Notes: generated from the letters alone by a model not told the origin. A stretch of 64,000 nt of DNA from Amycolatopsis albispora (GCF_003312875.1 NZ_CP015163.1:7502001-7566000), one strand, 5' to 3'. Positions 31,764 to 40,537 are shown, counted from the first letter of the stretch. Numbers and translations: made by a program.

Positions 31764-33423
31764 CGGGCAGCTGTTCCCGTAGTTTCCGTTTCAGGATCTT
31801 CCCGGCGCCCGAAACCGGGAGCTTGTCCACGAAGTGCAGCTCCCGCAGTCGTTTGTACGGCACCACGAGGTCGTTCACCGTCGCCATCAGGTCGGCGGCG
31901 GTGGCGTCCGCGTATCCCGGTGCCCGCACCACAAAAGCGACCGGCAGCTCTCCGGCGGCGTCGTCCGGCCGCCCCACCACGGCCGCGACGGCGACCGCGG
32001 GCTGGGCCGCCAGCAGCTCCTCCAGCTCCCGCGGGTACACGTTGTACCCCTTGTACAGCAGCAGATCCTTCTTGCGGTCTACAAGGGACAGATAGCCGTC
32101 CTCGTCCAGCAGGCCGATGTCGCCGGTGTGCAGCCAGCCGTCCACCAGCGCGGCGGCGGTTTCCTCCGGCCGGTGGTGGTAGCCGGTCATCACCTGCGGT
32201 CCGCGCACGCACACCTCACCCCGCGCGCCCGTCGGCAGCGGATCTTCCCCGCCTTCCGCGGCGACGATCTTCACCTCGGTTCCGGGCAGCGGCACCCCGA
32301 CCGTGCCCGGCTTCCGCAGCCCCGAGCGGTACGCCGGCGCCGCGACCGCGCCCATGGTCGCCTCGGTCAGCCCGTAACCCTCCGCGACCACCGCGTTCGG
32401 CAGCCGTTCACGCAGCACCTTGATCGTCGAGACCGGCAGCGGCGCCGCCCCGGAGGTGACCAGCCGGACCGACGACAGGTCACGCGTGGCGAAGTCCGGC
32501 GCGGCCAGCAGCGCGGCGAACAACGCGGGCGCGCCGCCGATTATGGTGACCCGCAGCCGCTCGGCGTCGGCGAGGTAGGCGGCCGGGTCGAGCCGGTCGT
32601 GCAGGACCACGCTGTAGCCGGTGAGCAGCGGGGCGTTGAGCGCCGCGATCGTTCCCATGGCGTGGAACCACGGGGTGAGATTGATGGCCACCCCGGTGCC
32701 CAGCCGCACCGGCCACTCGTCGGCCGGGCCGACCTGGTCGAGCACCAGCTCACCGTCGGCGGTGCGCGCGGGCACGCTCCCGGTGGCCCAGGCGCAGTAC
32801 TGCAGCGTGTTCACCACGACGTGCCGGTGCGGCAGCCGCACGCCCTTCGACCGGCCGGTGGTGCCGCCCGTGTAGGCCAGGTGCGCGAGCGTCTGGTGGA
32901 CGTCGATGTCGATCACCGGGCGGTGGTCGCCGGCCTCCCGGTAGAAGGCGCCGAACTCGACCGCGCCCGGCGGCAACTCGCCGATCGGGTTGGCCACCAG
33001 CACCACGCGCACCTCGGTGCGCTCGAGCACGCTGGTGAGCGTGCCGGAGGCCGCGCCGCAGGTCACGGCCACCGCGGCGGCGCTGTCGGCGAGCTGCGCG
33101 GCCAGGTCGTCGGCGGGCAGCAGCGGGTTCGCCGGGGTGAAGGTGGCGCCGGCGAGCAGCGTGCCGTAGTAGGCGATCGGGTAGGACAGGCAGTTCGGCA
33201 GGTGAATGGCGACCACGTCACCGGGGCCGATGCCGTGCGCGCCGAGCGCGTTGGCGAAGCGGCAGGCGGATCGCCAGAGCTGCTCGTGGCTGAGCTGGGC
33301 GCCGCCGTGGCGGAAGGCGGTGCGACCGCCGTAGCGGGCGGCCGAGCCGGCCAGGATCGAGCCGACGGGAACCTCGGGACAGTCCAGGGAGCGCGGGAGA
33401 CCCGGGGGCGAGGTGATCGACAT
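31750..33423 (-). CDS. AMP-forming acyl-CoA synthetase (FadD-type)
   Basis: A 557-residue adenylate-forming enzyme that activates a carboxylic acid, probably a fatty acid, and transfers it to CoA. Motifs present are LAYTGGTTGRSKGVRLPHRH (P-loop), EGYGLTEATMGA, GWLHTGDIGLLDEDG and the C-terminal Lys in SGAGKILKRKLRE. It lacks the insertion of fatty acyl-AMP ligases, in contrast to the enzyme at 40538. ATG 33423 opens the conserved region. It is divergent from fadE25, 93 bp apart, and convergent with the long dehydrogenase. Together they resemble a small beta-oxidation set. Confidence 0.9.
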   Translation of the reverse strand: MSITSPPGLPRSLDCPEVPVGSILAGSAARYGGRTAFRHGGAQLSHEQLWRSACRFANALGAHGIGPGDVVAIHLPNCLSYPIAYYGTLLAGATFTPANPLLPADDLAAQLADSAAAVAVTCGAASGTLTSVLERTEVRVVLVANPIGELPPGAVEFGAFYREAGDHRPVIDIDVHQTLAHLAYTGGTTGRSKGVRLPHRHVVVNTLQYCAWATGSVPARTADGELVLDQVGPADEWPVRLGTGVAINLTPWFHAMGTIAALNAPLLTGYSVVLHDRLDPAAYLADAERLRVTIIGGAPALFAALLAAPDFATRDLSSVRLVTSGAAPLPVSTIKVLRERLPNAVVAEGYGLTEATMGAVAAPAYRSGLRKPGTVGVPLPGTEVKIVAAEGGEDPLPTGARGEVCVRGPQVMTGYHHRPEETAAALVDGWLHTGDIGLLDEDGYLSLVDRKKDLLLYKGYNVYPRELEELLAAQPAVAVAAVVGRPDDAAGELPVAFVVRAPGYADATAADLMATVNDLVVPYKRLRELHFVDKLPVSGAGKILKRKLREQLPATDA

Positions 33424-33516
33424 CACTGAACCGTACGAAGAGTGCGAGCGACGACACAAGCTCCACATTGTGAACGAGCGCTAACATTGACAGTTGATCC
33501 CGCCAATGGAGATGAG

Positions 33517-34689
33517 GTGGCACGAGTGACTGAGGGCGCCGGGCTGTACCAGCTCGCGGAAGAACACGAGGAGCTGCGTGCCGCCGTGCGGGCGCTCGCG
33601 GAGAAGGAGATCGCGCCGCACGCCGCGGACGTCGACGAGAACGAGCGCTACCCGGTCGAGGCGGCCGCGGCGCTGGTGCGGTCGGGGTTCAACGCGGTGC
33701 ACATCCCCGAGGAGTACGAGGGCCAGGGCGCCGACGCGATCGCCGCCTGCATCGTGATCGAGGAGATCGCCAGGGTCGACGCGTCGGCCTCGCTGATCCC
33801 CGCGGTGAACAAGCTGGGCACGCAGCCGATCCTGCTGTCGGCCTCGGAGCAGCTGAAGAAGAACGTGCTGCCGTCGATCGCCTCCGGTGCGGCCTCGGCC
33901 TCCTACGCGCTGTCCGAGCGCGAGGCCGGTTCGGACACCGCGTCGATGCGCACGCGGGCCAGGCTGGAAGGCGACACCTGGGTGCTCAACGGCACCAAGG
34001 CGTGGATCACCAACGCCGGTGAGTCCACCTGGTACACCGTGATGGCGGTGACCGATCCCGAGGCGGAGAAGAAGGCGAGCGGCATCTCGGCGTTCGTCGT
34101 GCACAAGGACGACCCGGGCTTCTCGGTCGGGCCGAAGGAGCGCAAGCTCGGCATCAAGGGCTCGCCGACGCGCGAGATCTACTTCGAGAACTGCACCATT
34201 CCCGAGGACCGCATCATCGGCGAGCCGGGTACCGGGTTGAAGACCGCGTTGCGCACGCTCGACCACACCCGCCCGACCATCGGCGCGCAGGCGCTGGGCA
34301 TCGCCCAGGGCGCGCTGGACGCGACGATCGAGTACGTGAAGGACCGCAAGCAGTTCGGCCGGTCGATCGCGGACTTCCAGGGTGTGCAGTTCATGCTGGC
34401 GGACATGGGCACCAAGATCGAGGCCGCGCGGCACCTGGTCTACGCCTCGGCCGCGGCTTCGGAGCGCGGTGACGCGCGGGCGGGCTTCATGGCCAGCGCG
34501 GCGAAGTCGTATGCGTCGGACATCGCGATGTCGGTGACCACGGACGCGGTGCAGCTGTTCGGCGGGGCTGGGTACACGCGCGATTTCCCGGTTGAGCGGA
34601 TGATGCGGGACGCGAAGATCACCCAGATTTATGAGGGGACGAACCAGATTCAGCGGATGGTGATGGCTCGGGCTCTGTTGAAGGGCTGA
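33517..34689 (+). CDS. fadE25: Acyl-CoA dehydrogenase FadE25
   Basis: A 390-residue short/branched-chain-type dehydrogenase very close to mycobacterial FadE25, including AEKEIAPHAADVDENERYP, ASYALSEREAGSD, WITNAGESTWYTVMAV, GIKGSPTREIYF, DHTRPTIGAQALGIAQG and the C-terminal QIYEGTNQIQRMVMARALL, which contains the catalytic Glu. Position next to purE/purK supports the name. Start candidates are GTG 33517 and GTG 33526. I use 33517, with GGAG 5 bp upstream. TAACAT at 33482-33487 is a possible -10 box. A terminator-like stem follows (34696-34729). Confidence 0.93.
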   Translation: MARVTEGAGLYQLAEEHEELRAAVRALAEKEIAPHAADVDENERYPVEAAAALVRSGFNAVHIPEEYEGQGADAIAACIVIEEIARVDASASLIPAVNKLGTQPILLSASEQLKKNVLPSIASGAASASYALSEREAGSDTASMRTRARLEGDTWVLNGTKAWITNAGESTWYTVMAVTDPEAEKKASGISAFVVHKDDPGFSVGPKERKLGIKGSPTREIYFENCTIPEDRIIGEPGTGLKTALRTLDHTRPTIGAQALGIAQGALDATIEYVKDRKQFGRSIADFQGVQFMLADMGTKIEAARHLVYASAAASERGDARAGFMASAAKSYASDIAMSVTTDAVQLFGGAGYTRDFPVERMMRDAKITQIYEGTNQIQRMVMARALLKG

Positions 34690-34695
34690 GGCTTT

Positions 34696-34729
34696 CCGCG
34701 GGTTCTTTGAGGGCCCACCCCGGTTTTTT
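34696..34729 (+). terminator. Terminator of fadE25
   Basis: Six-base-pair stem with one bulge (CCG-c-GGG pairing CCC-CGG), followed directly by six T residues. Confidence 0.55.
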
Positions 34730-34738
34730 AGTGTGACT

Positions 34739-34803
34739 ACGGCGGGGGCTCCGTTGTCAAGGCGGGAAAGATGCCTTGACAACGGAGCCCCCGCCGTGTT
34801 TTT
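34739..34803 (+). terminator. Strong rho-independent-type terminator
   Basis: Perfect 25-bp stem (34739-34763 with 34773-34797), 9-base loop, then GTTTTT. The stem is unusually long for a terminator. The arm contains CTCCGTTGTCAAGGC. Confidence 0.8.
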
Positions 34804-34931
34804 GGCTTTGGGCCGGGGATGGGGGAGGTGAGGGTGGGATCGTTGGTTCCGTTCTGTGGCCGGGTCCCGTTTGTGCCCGGGTGGCGGAGCGGGTTCGGTT
34901 GGGTGGCGGTTTGCACGCCGGGTGGCGGAGG

Positions 34932-34986
34932 TGTCACGAATGTGGCTTTCGAGACGTTTGGCGTCTCGAAAGCCACATTCGTGACA
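34932..34986. repeat. Long palindrome, CACGAATGTGGCTTTCG family (copy 1)
   Basis: Perfect 25-bp arms (34932-34956 and 34962-34986) around TTTGG. It shares the 17-base core with the element at 54413-54477. It lies 21 bp beyond the PucR-type gene stop and may also end that transcript. Confidence 0.85.
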
Positions 34987-35007
34987 TCCCCTCCGGGTGA
35001 GGGCGTG

Positions 35008-36261
35008 TCAGGGGCTCGCCGAAGGGTCCGTGCCCAGTAGGCGGTGTGCTTCCAGCGAAAGTTGCATTTCGAAGCGCGCCTCCGGGTTGTTCAGCCGGTC
35101 TCCGAACAGTTCCGTCAGCTGGTTCAGCCGGTACCGCACCGTCTGCGGGTGGATGTCCAGCGCCTCCGCGACTTCCGGTGTGCTGCCCCGGTGCTCCAGC
35201 CAGGCCAGCAGCGTGCCACCCAGGCGAACCTGCTGCTTCGGCGTCAGCCCGGCGATCGGGGCCAGTGCGTGCTTGCTCAGTTGCCGCAGCAGGAACTCGT
35301 CCGAGAGCAGCAGGAGTTTCGCGAGGTGGTCGCCGCTGCGGGTGATGGGGGCGTCCGGGAGGACGCCGCGGTGGACCAGGTCGAGCGTCCGCCGGGCCCA
35401 GTGCAGGGAGGTGGCGGCCTCCGCCAGCGGCACGTGCGGGCCCGAGGCCGCGCGCCAACCGTCCAATTCGGACTGCAGGATCGGCAGGTCGCGTGCCGGG
35501 TCCGGGGTCAGCAGGTAGGGCTGCGAGCCTTCGAGGTCCAGCAGCACGTCCGCGTGCACGGCCGGTGTGTGCGGCCGATCGATGCGCGCCTCCAGCGCCA
35601 CCAGGGTTACCGCCTCGGGCACGGGCCATTCCGCCGCCGCGGCCATCGCGGTGATGGTCTGCGTGGACGACGACGGCGTGGCCAGGATCCGTTCGAGCAG
35701 CCGCTGCCGGCGACGCTCCAAAGTGCCCGCCGCGCGGGCCTGGGCCATTGTGTAGCCCTCCACCGAATACGCCGAAATCTCGTCCACGAAAGCAAAAATC
35801 GCTTCCGCGCCGACGCAGAGCATGGACGCGGGCAGCCTCAGTTTCTGGCCGAACGCCGAAACGTAGCGCCACGCCGCCCGGCCGCCGACGCGGTAGGCCG
35901 ACTGCAGGGAATCCAGGCTGCGTCCGTCGTTGTACACGCGCCGCCCGATGCCGCGGAACAGCTCGTCCCATTTCTGCTGCGCGGTGCCCCGGCCCTCGAT
36001 GCTGTCGATGCAGTTCAGCACCGCGCGCTCGATACCGAGCGTGATCACCTTGCCGAACTGGCCCTCCAGCGGCTGGGCGTACTCGGGCACCGCGCGCTGG
36101 ATCTCCTCCAGAATGGTCCTGGCCAGCTGGTCCGAATGCGGCCGGAACCGCCGCGCCACCTCGCCGGGCAGCGAATACCACAGGCTCTGCGAATGGCTGG
36201 GCTGCCCGTCGAGCACCGCCGGTACCTGCTGCCTCACCGCGCTCTCGCTTGCCGGGTGCAT
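35008..36261 (-). CDS. PucR/CdaR-type transcriptional regulator
   Basis: A 417-residue regulator. An N-terminal RsbR-like helical sensor covers about residues 20-180 (GIGRRVYNDGRSLDSLQSAYRVGGRAAW, seen in parts). A central GGDEF-like module lies about 195-320. The C-terminal PucR helix-turn-helix is LLAWLEHRGSTPEVAEALDIHPQTVRYRLNQL (given here as EVAEALDIHPQTVRYRLNQL). ATG 36261 has AAGGGGGCAAG upstream. It is divergent from the secreted hydrolase, with 391 bp of non-coding DNA between them, and is the obvious candidate controller of the lipid locus. The effector is unknown. Confidence 0.88.
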   Translation of the reverse strand: MHPASESAVRQQVPAVLDGQPSHSQSLWYSLPGEVARRFRPHSDQLARTILEEIQRAVPEYAQPLEGQFGKVITLGIERAVLNCIDSIEGRGTAQQKWDELFRGIGRRVYNDGRSLDSLQSAYRVGGRAAWRYVSAFGQKLRLPASMLCVGAEAIFAFVDEISAYSVEGYTMAQARAAGTLERRRQRLLERILATPSSSTQTITAMAAAAEWPVPEAVTLVALEARIDRPHTPAVHADVLLDLEGSQPYLLTPDPARDLPILQSELDGWRAASGPHVPLAEAATSLHWARRTLDLVHRGVLPDAPITRSGDHLAKLLLLSDEFLLRQLSKHALAPIAGLTPKQQVRLGGTLLAWLEHRGSTPEVAEALDIHPQTVRYRLNQLTELFGDRLNNPEARFEMQLSLEAHRLLGTDPSASP

Positions 36262-36652
36262 CTTGCCCCCTTGTGCTCGCAGTAGTTTTCCACGCTGATC
36301 ACATACCGCGCCTGGGGTATGCACTCACGGTCAGATCCGTTCTGGCAACCCTTGTGTCCGATGCCTCACGAGAACTTGTCAGCGCCCGAGTGCGGCGGCA
36401 ACGATCTTTGTCCGATTTTGCCAAACGCCACCCTTTCGGGGGTGTGGTAGTTGCGCTGTGTGGTCGTCTGCGCCGGGGTGAGCAAGGCCGCCGGAGAACT
36501 TGTGCGCCGGGTGACAAGTGGGAAACGCACACCTTCTCCGCGTTGATTGCCGACTGCTACCTTCCGATCTCCGAGGTCCGGCCTGGGAAAAGCATTCCGC
36601 CGGACACCTTTCGCGAAACATATTCACTTTTGGCGAGGAGGTTTTCGCGCGC
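36262..36652. other. 391-bp divergent regulatory interval
   Basis: No gene is seen. AT content is higher than around it. It contains the ACTTGTCA site at 36374-36381, the inverted repeat at 36498-36519, and a GAGGAGG ribosome-binding site at 36635-36641 for the hydrolase gene. Confidence 0.7.
36498..36519. promoter_or_regulatory. ACTTGT-N10-ACAAGT inverted repeat
   Basis: Perfect 6-bp arms. The right half contains GGTGACAAG (36510-36518), which recurs at 40392-40400 upstream of the acyl-AMP ligase, and its complement ACTTGTCA is at 36374-36381. Confidence 0.45.
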
Positions 36653-38197
36653 ATGATCCGCCGGGTGAAATGGGGTGCCTGCCTCGCTGTGGTGCTGCTG
36701 CTGGCTCCAGTGGCACCGGCCACCGCACTGGCCACCACCGACGGCTTCACCACCAGATTCACCACCGTGCCCGCCGCCGACGGGATCGGCCTCGGGGCGA
36801 TGGTGCTGGAACCTCGCGACCCCGGCCCGCACCCCGTGGCCGTGTTGATCAGCGCGTGGGGTGGCGGCGCGACGCAGAACGTCATCCCGGCCAAGAACCT
36901 CGCCGACCGCGGATACGTGGTGGTGGCCTACGGGACCAGGGGTTTCGGTGAGTCCGGCGGCGAGGTCGAGGTGGCGGGACCACCCGACATCGCGGACGTC
37001 TCCACCGTGATCGACTGGGCGCTGGCCAACACCGACGCCGACCCGGCGCGCATCGGCGTCGGCGGGGTGTCCTACGGCGCCGGGATCGGGCTGATCGCGT
37101 CCGGGGCCGACGCCAGGATCAAGGCGGTCGCCTCGCTCAGCGGCTGGGCGGACCTGGCCGGTTCGCTTTCGCAGAACGAGACCCGGCACGGCCTGGCCGG
37201 ACTGGTGCTCTACCTCTCCGGAAAGGCGAACGGCACGCTCAGCGCGGAAACCGAAGCGATGCTCACCAAATTCCTCACCCCGCACATCTCCGACGCCGAT
37301 TCGGCCGCCATCATCGAATGGTCGAAACCGAGATCGGCGAGTGCGCACCTGGCCGCGATCAATGCCAACCGACCGGCCGTGCTCACGATTCAGACCTGGA
37401 GCGAAACGGTATTCCCGCCGGACCAGATGGTCGCGCTCTACCACGGTCTCACCGGGGCGAAAAGGATGGAATTCCTGCCGGGTGACCACGCTTCTGCCGA
37501 ATCCGGCGGCCTGCTCGGCCTGCCCAGCGAAACGTGGAACTCGGTGTACCGCTGGTTCGACGCCCACGTGGCGGGCACCGACGACACGATCACCCGCGAA
37601 CACCCCATCCTCACCCGTGCCCGCCCTGGCATGCAGCAGCCGGAGTCCTTTCCGGACTGGACGGCCGCCGTCGGTCGTCCGTCCAGGTGGGAACTGGCCG
37701 CCGCCGAGCTGACCACCGGCCGCGACACGCCGGCCAACGGCGGCCTGCCGCTGGCCACCTACAGTCTCGAAGCCCTCTCCGGCGAACCGCCGACCGTCTT
37801 CCTGCCGCTGGTGAGCAGGCGCGACGCGGCCGTCTGGCAGCAGGCGCCGAGAACCACGCCCATGGCCATCCGCGGCGCGATGACCGCGCGGTTCACCGCC
37901 ACCCCGTCCACACCGACCGGCACGGTGGTCGCCTACGTGTACGACGTGGACCAGTTCGGCGTCGGCAGACTGATCAACTATCTGCCCTACAGCTGGAAGA
38001 ACGCCGAACCCGGCCGTCCACTGAGGATGGACCTGACCTTCGCGCCGACCGCCTACACCGTGCCCGCCGGGCATCGCGTCGCACTGGTCGCCGACACCAA
38101 GGACCCGCTCTTCCTGGACTGGACCACCGAGGAGGGCAGGCTCGCCTTCTCCGCCCCGTCCTGGCTCGACATTCCGACGAAGGGAACGCAGGGATGA
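36653..38197 (+). CDS. Secreted CocE/NonD-type acyl hydrolase
   Basis: A 514-residue protein with a cleavable signal peptide (MIRRVKWGACLAVVLLLAP to about residue 25). The alpha/beta-hydrolase core has YGTRGFGESGG (oxyanion region), nucleophile Ser in GGVSYGAGIGLIA and probable His in LPGDHASAESG. The C-terminal half (about 330-514) is a jelly-roll of the PepX_C type. Relatives are acyl esterases and X-Pro dipeptidyl peptidases. Here an esterase acting on an envelope lipid fits the context. ATG 36653 is preceded by GAGGAGG. It overlaps the R2lox gene by ATGA. Confidence 0.82.
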   Translation: MIRRVKWGACLAVVLLLAPVAPATALATTDGFTTRFTTVPAADGIGLGAMVLEPRDPGPHPVAVLISAWGGGATQNVIPAKNLADRGYVVVAYGTRGFGESGGEVEVAGPPDIADVSTVIDWALANTDADPARIGVGGVSYGAGIGLIASGADARIKAVASLSGWADLAGSLSQNETRHGLAGLVLYLSGKANGTLSAETEAMLTKFLTPHISDADSAAIIEWSKPRSASAHLAAINANRPAVLTIQTWSETVFPPDQMVALYHGLTGAKRMEFLPGDHASAESGGLLGLPSETWNSVYRWFDAHVAGTDDTITREHPILTRARPGMQQPESFPDWTAAVGRPSRWELAAAELTTGRDTPANGGLPLATYSLEALSGEPPTVFLPLVSRRDAAVWQQAPRTTPMAIRGAMTARFTATPSTPTGTVVAYVYDVDQFGVGRLINYLPYSWKNAEPGRPLRMDLTFAPTAYTVPAGHRVALVADTKDPLFLDWTTEEGRLAFSAPSWLDIPTKGTQG

Positions 38198-39120
38198 CCG
38201 CCTTCTCCACACTGCGCGCCGGCGGGCTCACCTGGGACGCGCTGCCGCTGCGGTTGTTCGACAAGGGCAACGCCAAGTTCTGGAACCCGCGCGACCTGGA
38301 CTTCGACCAGGACGCCAAGGACTGGGCCGCGCTCTCGGACGAGCAGCGCTTCGTCGCGACCATGCTCTGCGCGCAGTTCGCGGGCGGCGAGGAGTCCGTC
38401 ACGCACGAGATCCAGCCGTTCATCGCCGCCATGCGGGCCGAGGGCCGGTTCGGCGACGAGCTGTACCTGACCCAGTTCTGCCTGGAGGAAGCCAAGCACA
38501 CCCAGGTTTTCCGGCTCTGGCTGGACGCCGTCGGGGTGGACGGCGACCTGCACGCCCACGTCGAGAACAATCCGGGCTACCGCGCGATCTTCTACGACGA
38601 GCTGCCCACCGCGCTCGGCCGCCTGGTCGACGACCCCAGTCCGGAGAACCAGGTACGCGCTTCGGTGGTCTACAACCACGTTGTCGAGGGCGTGCTGGCG
38701 CTGACCGGCTACTTCGTCTGGAACCGGGCCTGCCGCGCGCACCGCATCCTGCCCGGCATGCAGCAGCTGATCCGGCACATCGGCGACGACGAACGCCGCC
38801 ACATGGCCTGGGGCACCTTCACCTGCAGACGCCACGTCGCCGCCGACGACCGGAACTGGGACGTGGTGAAGGAGCAGATGCATGCACTGCTGCCCCACGC
38901 GATCGCGCAGATCGAGTGGACCACGCGGCAGTTCGACGGCGATCCCTTCGAGCTGCGGCTCGGCGGGGTCATGGACTACGCGGCCGGGCACGCGATGCGG
39001 CGGCTGCGGGCGATCGAGGCAGCACGTGGCATGCCGGTGGACCGAATTGACCTCGACTACAGCCCGGAACGACTCGAGGAGGAGTTCCGGGCCGAGGACG
39101 AGCAGGCGCTCGGCGACTGA
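38194..39120 (+). CDS. R2-like ligand-binding oxidase (Mn/Fe R2lox)
   Basis: A 308-residue ferritin-like oxidase. All metal ligands of M. tuberculosis R2lox are conserved with a constant offset of two: Glu66, Glu99, His102, Glu165, Glu200, His203. The residues that form its Val-Tyr ether cross-link are also present (Val69, Tyr160). Motifs are GGEESVTHEIQPF, CLEEAKHTQ, YNHVVEGVLAL and DDERRHMAWGTF. R2lox binds a long-chain fatty acid at a Mn/Fe site and is thought to oxidise hydrophobic substrates. Translational coupling to a lipid hydrolase and proximity to a Pks13-like operon suggest action on a precursor or product of that lipid. Confidence 0.9.
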   Translation: MTAFSTLRAGGLTWDALPLRLFDKGNAKFWNPRDLDFDQDAKDWAALSDEQRFVATMLCAQFAGGEESVTHEIQPFIAAMRAEGRFGDELYLTQFCLEEAKHTQVFRLWLDAVGVDGDLHAHVENNPGYRAIFYDELPTALGRLVDDPSPENQVRASVVYNHVVEGVLALTGYFVWNRACRAHRILPGMQQLIRHIGDDERRHMAWGTFTCRRHVAADDRNWDVVKEQMHALLPHAIAQIEWTTRQFDGDPFELRLGGVMDYAAGHAMRRLRAIEAARGMPVDRIDLDYSPERLEEEFRAEDEQALGD

Positions 39121-39135
39121 GCGGAGGCGGGTGCG

Positions 39136-40377
39136 GTGGTCAGCCAGGACGCTGCCCGGGACGCCGCGGCACCGGGCCGTGCGGTGGTCCCCACGCTGGT
39201 GGTGATCGCCCTCGGCGGCTTTGTCACCAGTCTGGACAACAACATCGTCGCCGCGGGTGTGCCGTCGATGGCCCGCGAACTCGGCCTCGGGCTTGGCGAG
39301 CTGCAGTGGGTCAGCATCGGCTACATGCTGCCGTTCGCCGCGTTGCTGCTGGTCGCGGGTCTGCTGGTGGACCGCCTCGGGCAGGGGCGCACGCTGGTCG
39401 GCGGGCTGATCGGTTTCGGCATCGGCGCGGTGGCCGGCGGGTTCGCCACCACCGGCTGGGTGCTCATCGGCGCGCGGGTGCTCCAGGGCACGGCGGCGGC
39501 GTTCATGGTGCCCGGCCTGCTGAGCCTGTTGCGCACCAACCTGAACAGCCGCCAGCGCGCGATCGGCGCCACGCTGTGGACGGCGAGCCTGGCGGTCGCG
39601 CTCGCCGTCGGCCCGACCGTCGGCGGCCTGCTCAGCGAATACCTGCACTGGGGCTGGATCTTCTTCAGCAACCTGCCGTTCGTGGCCGCGATCGCGCTGC
39701 TGGTGCCGGTCACCGTGGGCAGCGAGCGGCATCGCGGCGCCCGCGTCCGTGCCGCCGCCCTGTTCGCCGCCTTCTGGCAGCGGGTTTTTGTCAGTGGGCT
39801 GGTCGTGCAGATCCTGTGGGGCCTCGGTGTTTCCGGGGTGTTCTTCTTCACCCCCTTGCTGCACCAGGATTCGCTCGGGTTGAGCCCGCTGCTGGCCGGG
39901 CTGCCGCTGGTGCTGGTGGCGCTGGCGATCATGGCGGCCACACCGGCGGTGCCGTGGTCGGTCAGCCGATTCGGTCCACACTGGACAGTGGCGGTCGGGC
40001 TCTCCGGGGTGGCGCTCGGGCTGGTCGCGGTGGCGCTGGTCAACCACATTCCGGAAATACCGCCCAGAATTCCCGGGCTGTTGCTGATCGGCGCGGGTTC
40101 CGCGCTGACCACCCCGCTCACTTCGTTCGCGCTCGAAGTGGTTCCCGGTGAGCACGCGGGAATGGCGTCCGGACTGCTCACCGCGTCCAGGGAACTGTCC
40201 GGCGCGGCCGGGGTGGCGTTGATCGGCCTGGTGCTGACCACGGTACGGGCGGACCACCTCGCGCTCGGCGAAGGTCCAGCGCTGGCAACGGGTTACACGG
40301 CCGGGCTGTACACCGCGGCCGGGCTGGAACTGGCCGGTGCGGTACTCGCGCTGGCCGTGTTCCGCCGCCGCGAATGA
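39136..40377 (+). CDS. MFS exporter (DHA-type)
   Basis: A 413-residue transporter with about 12 transmembrane helices. TSLDNNIVAAGVPSMARELG is the drug/H+ antiporter-type first-helix motif, LVDRLGQGRTLVGG is motif A and ARVLQGTAAAFMVPGLLSLL follows. The GTG at 39136 has GGAGG eight bases upstream. It lies 15 bp after the R2lox gene, in the same operon. The substrate is unknown. Position between a lipid oxidase and the synthase operon makes export of a lipid or precursor plausible. The length is shorter than the 14-helix members. Confidence 0.85.
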   Translation: MVSQDAARDAAAPGRAVVPTLVVIALGGFVTSLDNNIVAAGVPSMARELGLGLGELQWVSIGYMLPFAALLLVAGLLVDRLGQGRTLVGGLIGFGIGAVAGGFATTGWVLIGARVLQGTAAAFMVPGLLSLLRTNLNSRQRAIGATLWTASLAVALAVGPTVGGLLSEYLHWGWIFFSNLPFVAAIALLVPVTVGSERHRGARVRAAALFAAFWQRVFVSGLVVQILWGLGVSGVFFFTPLLHQDSLGLSPLLAGLPLVLVALAIMAATPAVPWSVSRFGPHWTVAVGLSGVALGLVAVALVNHIPEIPPRIPGLLLIGAGSALTTPLTSFALEVVPGEHAGMASGLLTASRELSGAAGVALIGLVLTTVRADHLALGEGPALATGYTAGLYTAAGLELAGAVLALAVFRRRE

Positions 40378-40391
40378 GCTTTTGTACGGCA

Positions 40392-40400
40392 GGTGACAAG
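40392..40400 (+). promoter_or_regulatory. GGTGACAAG site
   Basis: Same 9-mer as at 36510-36518, about 50 bp upstream of the -35 box of the acyl-AMP ligase promoter. Confidence 0.3.
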
Positions 40401-40448
40401 CTCGCGGTGAATTGTCCACCGCGGCGTGAGCAGCCGAATTCCGGTTCG

Positions 40449-40477
40449 TTGACAGCCCGCCAACCGCTTTCTATCTT
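40449..40477 (+). promoter_or_regulatory. Strong housekeeping-type promoter of the synthase operon
   Basis: TTGACA (40449-40454), 17-bp spacer, TATCTT (40472-40477). Predicted transcription start about 40484, giving a leader of about 54 bases. Confidence 0.7.
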
Positions 40478-40500
40478 CGGGGAACGGTTTCTGTTCCCCG
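40478..40500 (+). promoter_or_regulatory. Hairpin at the predicted transcription start
   Basis: CGGGGAAC and GTTCCCCG (8 bp) around a 7-base loop. It may be an operator or a 5'-leader stabiliser. Direct repeats of ACTCTGAGG follow before the ATG. Confidence 0.5.
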
Positions 40501-40537
40501 CACCTTTTTGAAGGACTCTGAGGAACTCTGAGGGACG

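Larger units (their letters stand above)
34690..35007. other. 318-bp non-coding interval with three hairpins
   Basis: No gene is seen. The interval lies between the convergent fadE25 and PucR-type genes and holds a bulged terminator (34696-34729), a perfect 25-bp-stem terminator (34739-34803), direct repeats of GGGTGGCGG (34880-34930), and the long palindrome at 34932-34986. Confidence 0.8.

Noticed and set aside
36540..36565. TTGATT...TACCTT as a promoter for the secreted hydrolase
   Set aside because: Spacing is only 9 bp, too short for a -35/-10 pair.
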